This document shows, in pieces, positions 1-5,090 of a stretch of DNA of 6,357 bases. Each line of letters starts with the position of its first letter. Within the stretch, counting starts at the first letter, position 1. This DNA comes from Pseudomonadota bacterium. Its GTDB lineage: Bacteria > Pseudomonadota > Alphaproteobacteria > Sphingomonadales > Sphingomonadaceae. Position numbers and translations under genes: made by a program. The notes beneath the pieces were generated by a model, which saw nothing but the letters and a program-made list of their open reading frames with translations, did no database searches and had not been told where the DNA came from. The stretch spans positions 1 through 6,357 of the forward strand of contig JAEWJQ010000244.1 in NCBI GenBank assembly GCA_023386515.1, in the 5' to 3' direction.

Positions 1-824
1 GCTGCGGCGGGCCGCAAGTCCGCTCCTGGTATGCGCTGGCGCCGGGCATTGGGCTCGCCGACCGGATCGTGGCCGCCGAGGCCGCCGCGGCGCAGGGTGT
101 GCTGTCCAACGCGGCCCTGGTCGACCTGTATGGCGTGGTCGATGCCGCCGACGACATGCCCGGCACCGCCAGCGCCGCCGCCAGCGACCTGCGGACGGCC
201 TATGTCGGGGCCAGCGCCGATGCCCGACTCGGTGCCTTGCGTCAGCTGTGGGGCGAGCAGACGCCGTCCTACGCCCGGCTCGTGCTGACCGCACGGGCGG
301 CAGCGCGCCAGCCGGTACGCCTCGGCGTCGTCGATGCCGACCGGATCGTCGCGTCGCTGCTGACCGCCGGGTTGGATCGCGGCGCGGCCCGCTGGCGGGC
401 GGCGGTGCCGGAGGGCGGCGACGCATGGGCGATGATCACGCTCGCCGACCCCGATACCGACGCGCGGGTCGGCTATGGCGTGCTGTCGCGTTACGCCGGC
501 AGTGGTGACGCGGCGCTGAAGCAGCGATTGTTCTTCGCCGGTCTGGCCGGGCTCGGCCGCCTATCGTCCGAAGATGTCGAGCGCGCGGCGCAGGCGCTCG
601 ACGTGCGGATCGGGGCGGAGACGCCGTGGACGCGCGCGATCGACCGCGCCGCCGCGGATGGCGACCGGGGTGGCGTCGTGCTGCTCGCAGCGATCGGCAT
701 GCAGACGCCGCACTGGCGGGGTGTCCCCCCGGCCATGCTCTACCGCATCGTCGGGGCGTTGCGGGCGGTCGGCCTCGACGGCGAGGCGCGGATGATCGCG
801 GCGGAGGCGCTGGCGCGGGTGTGA
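1..824 (+). CDS. Unrecognised protein, C-terminal part (5' end outside window)
   Basis: The frame starting at base 3 is open from the window edge to the TGA at 822-824, about 273 codons. The reading continues sensibly upstream of the internal GTG at 69, so the real start is probably outside the window. I do not recognise a family. The product is rich in Ala, Arg, Leu and Asp, has no clear membrane segment or catalytic motif, and reads as a series of amphipathic helices (alpha-helical repeat-like), ending in ...AEALARV. Its stop overlaps the xerD start (GTGA), which indicates translational coupling and one transcript with xerD and accA. Codon use matches its neighbours, so it looks like a native chromosomal gene. 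Confidence 0.8.
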   Translation, partial: CGGPQVRSWYALAPGIGLADRIVAAEAAAAQGVLSNAALVDLYGVVDAADDMPGTASAAASDLRTAYVGASADARLGALRQLWGEQTPSYARLVLTARAAARQPVRLGVVDADRIVASLLTAGLDRGAARWRAAVPEGGDAWAMITLADPDTDARVGYGVLSRYAGSGDAALKQRLFFAGLAGLGRLSSEDVERAAQALDVRIGAETPWTRAIDRAAADGDRGGVVLLAAIGMQTPHWRGVPPAMLYRIVGALRAVGLDGEARMIAAEALARV

Positions 825-1717
825 GCGACCGGGCGCTGATCGACCGGTTCCTCGAGATGCTCGCGGCGGAGGCGGGCGCCGCCGCCAATACGATCGCCGC
901 CTATCGCAGCGATCTGTCGCTCGCCTCGCAGGCGCTGGACGGCGGGCTGGTCGATGCCGACGAGGCAGCGCTGCAACGACTCGCCACTGAATGGGCCGTT
1001 CTGGCGAGGGCCACGGTAGCGCGCAAGGCGGCGGCATTGCGACGCTTCTTCGCCTTTCTGGTCGACGAGGGGCATGTCGCGGACGATCCCACCGCGGCGC
1101 TGCCGCGTCCGGGCACGGCACGGCCGCTGCCTAAGGTGCTTAGCCATGCCGACGTCGACCGGCTGTTCGCGGTGATCGCTGAGCGAGTCGCCGCCGACCG
1201 GCCGCTGCCGGGCGACCTGCGGCTCGCCGCTCTGGTCGAGTTGCTCTACGGGTCGGGGCTGCGGGCGAGCGAGCTGGTGTCGCTGCCGCGCAACGCCGTC
1301 CATCCCGACCGGCCGTTCCTGATCCTGAAGGGGAAGGGGGCGCGCGAACGGCTGGTGCCGATCTCGGACCGAGCGCGCGTCGCCGTCGCGGCCTGGCGCA
1401 CGCACGTGGCGACGGACCGTGCCTGGCTGTTCCCGTCGGGTCGTTCACACATCTCGCGTATTCGCCTCTACCAGCTAATCAAGGCGCTCGCCGCCGATGC
1501 GGGCATCCCACCCGACCGGGTCAGTCCGCACGTCCTCCGCCATGCCTTCGCCACGCATCTGTTGGCCGGGGGCGCGGACCTGCGCGCGTTGCAGGCGATG
1601 CTCGGCCATGCCGATATCGCGACGACCGAAATCTACACCCATGTCGACACCGGCCGGCTGGTCGAGCTGGTCAACACGCGCCACCCGCTCGTTGACGCGA
1701 GCCCGGCGCGGGCTTAA
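821..1717 (+). CDS. xerD: Tyrosine recombinase XerD (chromosome dimer resolution)
   Basis: This 298-residue protein is the usual length for XerC/XerD. With its partner recombinase it resolves chromosome dimers at the dif site during division, under FtsK control (established for the family). The N-terminal SAM-like DNA-binding domain covers about residues 1-95 and the catalytic domain about 105-295. The full catalytic set is visible: R148 in GSGLRASEL, K172 in KGKGARER, H237 and R240 in SPHVLRHAFATH, H263 in LGHADI, and the nucleophile Y272 in EIYTHV. R148 and K172 fall at the same numbers as I recall for E. coli XerD, which supports the GTG start at 821. That GTG overlaps the preceding TGA. 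XerD is favoured over XerC from the chromosomal context next to accA and the overall sequence; the paralogue assignment is the less certain part. Confidence 0.92.
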   Translation: MSDRALIDRFLEMLAAEAGAAANTIAAYRSDLSLASQALDGGLVDADEAALQRLATEWAVLARATVARKAAALRRFFAFLVDEGHVADDPTAALPRPGTARPLPKVLSHADVDRLFAVIAERVAADRPLPGDLRLAALVELLYGSGLRASELVSLPRNAVHPDRPFLILKGKGARERLVPISDRARVAVAAWRTHVATDRAWLFPSGRSHISRIRLYQLIKALAADAGIPPDRVSPHVLRHAFATHLLAGGADLRALQAMLGHADIATTEIYTHVDTGRLVELVNTRHPLVDASPARA

Positions 1718-1727
1718 CCGCCTGCCG

Positions 1728-2675
1728 ATGCCGAGCTTCCTCGATTTCGAAAAACCGATCGCCCAGTTGCAGGGCCAGATCGACGATCTGCGCGAGACCG
1801 CGGCCGACGGCAACGTCGACATCGCCGCCGATGTCGCGCGGTTGCAGGCCAAATCCGACAAGCTGCTGCGCGATACCTTCGCGAAGCTGACGCCGTGGCA
1901 GAAGACGCAGGTCGCGCGCCACCCGGAACGCCCGCATTTCCGCGATTACGTCGCCGGCCTGTTCGACGAATTCGTGCCGCTGGCGGGCGACCGCGCCTTC
2001 GCCGACGATCAGGCGATCATGGGCGGCTTCGCCACTTTCCGCGGTCGCCGGGTGATGGTGATCGGCCACGAAAAGGGCTGGGACATCGCCAGCCGGCTCA
2101 AGCACAATTTCGGCTCTGCCAAGCCGGAGGGCTATCGCAAGGCGATCCGCCTGGTCGAGCTGGCGGCGCGCTTCGGCCTGCCGGTCGTCACGCTGGTCGA
2201 CACCGCCGGCGCGTTTCCCGGCGTCCAGGCGGAGGAGCGCGGTCAGGCGGAGGCGATCGCCCGTTCGACCGAGGCATGCCTCAATGCCGGCGTGCCGGTG
2301 ATCGCCGCAATCGTCGGCGAGGGCGGCTCGGGCGGTGCGGTGGCGCTGGCCGCCGGCAACCGTGTGCTGATGTTCGAACATGCCGTCTATTCGGTAATCA
2401 GTCCCGAAGGCTGTGCCGCGATCCTGTGGCGGACGTCGGACAAGGCACCGGATGCGGCGGAGGCGATGAAGATCACCGCGCAGGATCTGCGGGGCTTCGG
2501 CATCGTCGACACGATCGTGCCGGAGCCGGTCGGCGGCGCGCATCGCGATCACGAGGCGGCGATTGCGGCCCTGGGCGATGCGCTGGACGAAGCGTTGCAG
2601 GGTCTTGCCGGTATGGAAGCGGCAGCGCTGCGCACGGATCGTCGTCGCAAGTTCCTGGCCATCGGTCGGCTGTAA
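1728..2675 (+). CDS. accA: Acetyl-CoA carboxylase carboxyltransferase subunit alpha
   Basis: This 315-residue protein is close to the roughly 319 of E. coli AccA. With AccD it forms the carboxyltransferase that moves the carboxyl group from carboxybiotin on AccB to acetyl-CoA, giving malonyl-CoA for fatty acid synthesis in the cytoplasm. The N-terminus MPSFLDFEKPI and the helical region to about residue 55 are typical. The crotonase-fold core follows, with HEKG (114-117), NFGSAKPEGYRKA (127-139), LVDTAGAFPG (156-165), GEGGSGGA (197-204) and YSVISPEGCAAILW (221-234). The ATG at 1728 begins the canonical N-terminus; upstream in-frame codons lie inside xerD. No clear Shine-Dalgarno sequence is seen in the 10-base gap after xerD, so translation may be coupled. 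It is intact and native-looking. Confidence 0.97.
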   Translation: MPSFLDFEKPIAQLQGQIDDLRETAADGNVDIAADVARLQAKSDKLLRDTFAKLTPWQKTQVARHPERPHFRDYVAGLFDEFVPLAGDRAFADDQAIMGGFATFRGRRVMVIGHEKGWDIASRLKHNFGSAKPEGYRKAIRLVELAARFGLPVVTLVDTAGAFPGVQAEERGQAEAIARSTEACLNAGVPVIAAIVGEGGSGGAVALAAGNRVLMFEHAVYSVISPEGCAAILWRTSDKAPDAAEAMKITAQDLRGFGIVDTIVPEPVGGAHRDHEAAIAALGDALDEALQGLAGMEAAALRTDRRRKFLAIGRL

Positions 2676-2690
2676 CGCCGCGGCTCGGCG
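2676..2690 (+). terminator. Small GC hairpin directly after accA stop
   Basis: CGCCG and CGGCG pair around a five-base loop immediately after the accA TAA. No T-run follows, so this is not a classical intrinsic terminator. It could mark the 3' end of the accA message or be chance in GC-rich DNA. Confidence 0.22.
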
Positions 2691-2712
2691 AAATGGTCGC
2701 TGGGTCGAGCTG

Positions 2713-2750
2713 AAATGAAAAGGGCGGCGGATCCTGAAGATCCACCGCCC
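2713..2750 (-). terminator. Intrinsic terminator of the pilin genes
   Basis: The arms at 2722-2733 and 2739-2750 form a 12-bp stem with a five-base loop. On the minus strand the one imperfect position is a G-U wobble, and the stem is followed by TTTTCATTT. On the plus strand the same position is a C-A mismatch and no T-run follows. The hairpin is therefore directional, ending transcription from the pilin side. It sits in the 102-base convergent gap between accA and pilin gene A. Confidence 0.82.
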
Positions 2751-2777
2751 CGATCGTATCAGCAACTAATCGTCGAA

Positions 2778-2945
2778 TTAGCTGACGGTCATGTTGGTCG
2801 ACACGTTGGTGAAGGTCGTCTTGAGCTTGTTGCCCAGGCCCTGCATCGCGGCGATGGCGGCAACGGCGATCAGAGCGGCGATCAGGCCGTACTCGATCGC
2901 GGTCGCGCCCTTGTTGTTCTTGATGAACTTGCGAATCGTCTGCAT
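2778..2945 (-). CDS. Flp/Fap-type pilin (A), 55 aa
   Basis: A small prepilin of the Flp (type IVb, tad) family, which builds adhesive surface pili. Residues 1-13 form a short basic class III leader ending in NNKG. Cleavage by a CpaA/TadV-type prepilin peptidase is expected after G13, giving a 42-residue mature pilin starting ATAIEYGLIAAL, with the conserved Glu at +5 and Tyr at +6. One hydrophobic helix spans about residues 17-35, and a short polar tail ends in NMTVS. The frame extends to a TTG at 2963, but the ATG at 2945 is chosen because GGAG lies six bases before it. It lies 113 bases downstream of pilin gene B on the same strand. No tad/cpa assembly genes are in the window. Confidence 0.93.
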   Translation of the reverse strand: MQTIRKFIKNNKGATAIEYGLIAALIAVAAIAAMQGLGNKLKTTFTNVSTNMTVS

Positions 2946-2951
2946 TCCGGT

Positions 2952-2955
2952 CTCC
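2952..2955 (-). promoter_or_regulatory. Ribosome binding site of pilin A
   Basis: GGAG on the minus strand, six bases before the ATG at 2945. It lies inside the codons that a TTG start at 2963 would use, and so decides in favour of the ATG. Confidence 0.7.
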
Positions 2956-2972
2956 ACTATCAAATCACTTCA

Positions 2973-2994
2973 GTCACCCGGCTGAACCGGTGAC
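2973..2994. repeat. Inverted repeat between the two pilin genes
   Basis: GTCACC and GGTGAC form a 6-bp stem, extended by two G-C pairs past a single-base bulge, around the loop CTGAA. On the minus strand no T-run follows, so it is not an obvious terminator. It could be a 5' leader hairpin of pilin A, an mRNA processing or stability element, or an operator. No promoter was recognised next to it. Confidence 0.4.
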
Positions 2995-3058
2995 ACCGGA
3001 GCAGCGGAACGGGAAATAGCGGGTGAGAGGTTGCGAAAGCTTTAAAGTTGCGGGAAAT

Positions 3059-3259
3059 TCAGTTGGCGGACTGCACCTTCGTGCTGACATTGCCCCACAG
3101 GCTGGTGTTGGCGTTGGCGACGCCCTTCAACGACGCGATCATCGCCACGACGATCAGCGTGGCGATAAGTCCGTATTCCACGGCGGTCGCCCCGCGCGGG
3201 TCGCGGCCAAGGCGGGTCGATCCATGCCGCAGACGGCGAAGGGCAGAGCGCAGCGTCAT
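3059..3259 (-). CDS. Flp/Fap-type pilin (B), 66 aa
   Basis: A second class III prepilin. The 23-residue leader is strongly basic (about seven Arg) and ends in DPRG. Cleavage after G23 would leave a 43-residue mature protein starting ATAVEYGLIATL, with Glu at +5 and Tyr at +6. A single hydrophobic helix covers about residues 27-43. The tail GNVSTKVQSAN resembles the TNVSTNMTVS tail of pilin A, so the two are paralogues. The ATG at 3259 is the only reasonable start; no strong Shine-Dalgarno sequence precedes it. It is divergent from mutT with only 31 bases between the start codons. Its longer leader could mean a minor pilin, or simply a divergent copy. Confidence 0.9.
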   Translation of the reverse strand: MTLRSALRRLRHGSTRLGRDPRGATAVEYGLIATLIVVAMIASLKGVANANTSLWGNVSTKVQSAN

Positions 3260-3290
3260 GCCCGGTCTTTTGGCAGCAAGGCCTTAACGA

Positions 3291-3737
3291 ATGACTGAGA
3301 TCGGGGCCGATTCGGGGCTGGTCAAGGACTTACCCCTGCTGGTCGTCGCCGCGGCATTGATCGATCGGTGCGGCGACGTGCTGTTGCAGCGCCGCCCCGA
3401 GGGCAAGGCAATGGCGGGCCTATGGGAATTTCCCGGCGGCAAGGTCGAACGGGGCGAAACGCCGGAGGCGGCGCTGGTGCGCGAACTCTACGAGGAATTG
3501 GGCATCGTCGTCGCGCCGGCGGCGCTGTCGCCGTTGACCTTCGCCACTGCCGATCTTGGCGCGCGATCACTGATCCTGCTGCTCTATGGCATTAGGGGCT
3601 GGGAAGGGACGCCGCGGCCTCTGGAAGCACCCGAACTGCGATGGGTGGCGCCGGCGGCGATGCGCGCGCTCGCGATGCCGCCTGCGGACCTGCCGCTCGT
3701 CGAATACCTCGCCGGCGATTTGCAGCTGAGAGGTTGA
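3291..3737 (+). CDS. mutT: MutT-like Nudix hydrolase (8-oxo-dGTP diphosphatase)
   Basis: This 148-residue protein has a complete Nudix box. G50 begins it, followed five residues later by E56, then R64-E65, E68-E69, G71 and I72, an exact fit to the G-x5-E-x7-R-E-U-x-E-E-x-G-U pattern. WEFPGG (45-50) just before the box and the strand LPLLVVAAALI are typical of MutT. MutT sanitises the nucleotide pool by hydrolysing 8-oxo-dGTP to the monophosphate (family knowledge); a related Nudix substrate cannot be excluded. The ATG at 3291 is the first possible start, because an in-frame TAA lies at 3285-3287. A weak AAGG is at 3278-3281. The stop codon overlaps the possible tRNA-Cys promoter. Confidence 0.9.
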   Translation: MTEIGADSGLVKDLPLLVVAAALIDRCGDVLLQRRPEGKAMAGLWEFPGGKVERGETPEAALVRELYEELGIVVAPAALSPLTFATADLGARSLILLLYGIRGWEGTPRPLEAPELRWVAPAAMRALAMPPADLPLVEYLAGDLQLRG

Positions 3738-3762
3738 CCGGAACCGAAAAAGCCATCATCAG
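3734..3762 (+). promoter_or_regulatory. Possible tRNA-Cys promoter
   Basis: TTGACC at 3734-3739, overlapping the mutT stop, is a good -35 match. CATCAG, 17 bases further on at 3757-3762, is a weak -10. The mature tRNA would begin about 20 bases downstream. Only the -35 element is convincing. Confidence 0.3.
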
Positions 3763-3781
3763 CCCGCCTCCACCGCATCGA

Positions 3782-3855
3782 GGCCCGATGGCGGAGTGGT
3801 GACGCAGAGGACTGCAAATCCTTGCACCCGGGTTCGATTCCCGGTCGGGCCTCCA
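3782..3855 (+). tRNA. tRNA-Cys (GCA)
   Basis: A full cloverleaf can be drawn. The acceptor stem pairs GGCCCGA (3782-3788) with TCGGGCC (3845-3851). The anticodon stem GAGGA/TCCTT encloses the loop CTGCAAA, with anticodon GCA at 3814-3816. The T stem CCGGG/CCCGG encloses TTCGATT. The discriminator is T3852 (U73), the expected identity base for tRNA-Cys, and CCA is encoded at 3853-3855. The gene is intact although a degenerate integrase lies just downstream, consistent with integration that restores the tRNA 3' end. Confidence 0.97.
3828..3855. other. Presumed attachment site in the tRNA-Cys 3' end
   Basis: Tyrosine-recombinase elements commonly insert at the T-arm or 3' end of a tRNA gene, and an integrase remnant ends 33 bases past this one. 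The core site is therefore inferred to lie in the T arm to CCA segment. The matching repeat at the far end of the element is not in the window, so the exact core is unknown. Confidence 0.4.
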
Positions 3856-3879
3856 TCCTTGCCGAAAAGGCTAGGATTT
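3855..3879 (+). terminator. Probable terminator of tRNA-Cys
   Basis: ATCCTTGCC (3855-3863) and GGCTAGGAT (3869-3877) pair over nine positions with one T-T mismatch, around the loop GAAAA, and are followed by only TTC. The hairpin starts at the last base of CCA. The short T-run makes it a modest candidate. Confidence 0.45.
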
Positions 3880-3887
3880 CTGCGGCG

Positions 3888-4650
3888 TTAGGCGCTTTTG
3901 GTGTCTAACCTTGGATCGAGGTTAGACACTTCCCACCGCGAAAGTGCTGCCACGGCAGCGTCTGCCATGCGCTTCTGGTTGGCTTCGCGGGTGTAGAGCG
4001 CGACCTCGTCATCGTTCGTGTGGCCCGACATCGACTTCATCGTCTGGTTGCCCATGTCGAGCTCCGCCATGCGGCGCATGGTCGCCTTTCACAGGCCATG
4101 CGCGGTGCACAGTGGAAGGCCAGCTTCGTCGCACCAGTCGCGCATCCGGATGCCGAAGCCTTTCGTGCTGTAAGGGCGGCCGTGCTCCGTCAGCAGGAAG
4201 GTCAGCGCCGTCGGGTTCGGCGGCATGGCGACGATCGCCTCCAGCAGCTGGGGCGCGATGGCGATCCACAGTGTCTTGCCGGTCTTGGACTGCGTGATGC
4301 GGAAGCGACCGTCCTGGATGTGCTGGCGGCCGAGGTGGATCGAATCGACCTTCCGCTGGTCGGTCCAGAGCATGAGCTCCATCGCGAGCCGTGCCGCTGT
4401 CCCGAGCGGGTGACGTGCCCGGTATCGGGCGATTTCGTCCTCCGTCCAGGTATGGAAGCCGCGCGTGCGCTCGGACGGCGCCACCTTGATCCGGTCGGTA
4501 TGCTCGACCGGGTTGTCCGCACGGATGCCGAGCTTCACCGCGAAGGCGAACATCCGCATCAATTCCTTGCGGAGCTTGCGCGCTGCCTCGATGCCGCCCC
4601 GCTGCTTGTTGCCGATGGCGGGCGCCTCGTGGCGCTCGGCGCGGCGGTGC
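3888..4650 (-). pseudogene. Broken phage-type tyrosine recombinase (integrase)
   Basis: The minus-strand frame encodes the C-terminal portion of a phage/island integrase of about 252 codons, interrupted once. Visible are the end of the core-binding domain (RKLRKELMRMFAFAVKLG), box I with the first catalytic Arg in LWTDQRKVDS (Arg codon at 4353-4355), the beta-strand Lys in TQSKTGKTL, and the His of TAHGL (codon at 4098-4100). The next codon, 4089-4091, is TGA exactly where family members have the H-x-x-R arginine. The same frame then continues with KATMRRMAELD, the SGHTND histidine box and the nucleophile Tyr in LYTREA, and stops at 3888-3890. The N-terminal region of about 100 residues and any start codon are missing: upstream of about 4650 the frame is only a shadow of the opposite-strand gene. 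Loss of the catalytic Arg and Tyr from the main product means it cannot recombine DNA. Confidence 0.9.
3901..3929. repeat. Perfect 10-bp inverted repeat in the integrase 3' end
   Basis: GTGTCTAACC (3901-3910) and GGTTAGACAC (3920-3929) are exact inverted copies separated by nine bases, with a further T-A pair possible inside. They lie within the last codons of the integrase (VSNLDPRLDT), about 45 bases from the tRNA. No T-run follows on either strand. A recombination accessory site or regulator-binding site is possible. Confidence 0.6.
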
Positions 4651-5027
4651 TTGATGCCGGCAGCTATGATGTGAAGGTCACGACTGGCAATCTCGACAAG
4701 GCGTTTAACGCCGCGATCATGCACGCCGGTGCGATCACGAACGCTGCGGCCGGCAATCCGGTCGTCGGTACGGCCTCGCTCGGCTACCAGTACCGCGGCG
4801 ACGACGACCAGGCGGTCGGTCAAGCGATCGCCATCCCGACGTCGGGTCTGGCGGTCATCCTCTATTACAACGGCACCGCCGACTTCACGCTGCCGGCGGG
4901 CTATACGCTCGCCCGCGACATGGGCGACGGCTGGTACTGGATCACCACCACCGCCAGCGACACCTACCACATCAAGTCTAACGACTATGGCAACACCATG
5001 ATCCTCGCGATGGGCTTCACGGCCTGA
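4650..5027 (+). pseudogene. C-terminal fragment of an unrecognised, possibly phage-derived protein
   Basis: From about 4650 the plus frame reads as a plausible protein (DAGSYDVKVTTGN onward) of about 125 residues, ending ...LAMGFTA at the TGA 5025-5027. It is rich in Gly, Thr, Tyr, Trp and Asp with alternating polar and hydrophobic residues, which suggests a beta-rich fold. That would suit a virion or surface protein, but I recognise no family. Upstream of about 4650 the same frame is antisense to the integrase and full of Arg, His and Cys, so it is not real coding. In-frame GTG codons at 4629, 4647 and 4671 lack a Shine-Dalgarno sequence. The 5' part is therefore probably deleted, with a junction somewhere between 4617 and 4660. 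A short intact gene starting at one of the GTGs is the alternative. Confidence 0.6.
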
Positions 5028-5078
5028 CGCCAGCCGAGGGTGGCCAGCCGGTCAGGCTCCGGTCATCCTCCCTCCACC

Positions 5079-5084
5079 AAGGAA
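5079..5084 (+). promoter_or_regulatory. Ribosome binding site of the DUF1996 gene
   Basis: AAGGAA lies six bases before the ATG at 5091, the best Shine-Dalgarno match in the window. It fixes the start of a reading frame that has no stop before the window end. Confidence 0.75.
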
Positions 5085-5090
5085 ACTAAT

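Noticed and set aside
1671..2765. A 364-codon open frame on the minus strand
   Set aside because: It is antisense to accA, whose identity is certain; its composition is Arg/His/Gln-rich and it runs through the pilin terminator.
2946..2963. TTG start at 2963 extending pilin A by six residues
   Set aside because: The GGAG ribosome binding site for the ATG at 2945 lies inside this extension, and Flp leaders normally begin as this ATG form does.
3297..3325. Sigma-70-like promoter for pilin B inside mutT (TTGACC on the minus strand)
   Set aside because: The -35 match is good, but the hexamer 17 bases away is GATCTC, which matches the -10 consensus at only two positions.
4089..4091. Programmed readthrough or selenocysteine at the integrase TGA
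   Set aside because: Readthrough would not insert the required arginine, no selenocysteine element is evident, and the gene has also lost its 5' end, so simple decay is the better explanation.
4653..4676. ATG triplets at the start of the plus-strand fragment as its true start
   Set aside because: The ATGs here are out of frame with the DAGSYDVKV reading, and the in-frame GTG at 4671 has no Shine-Dalgarno sequence.
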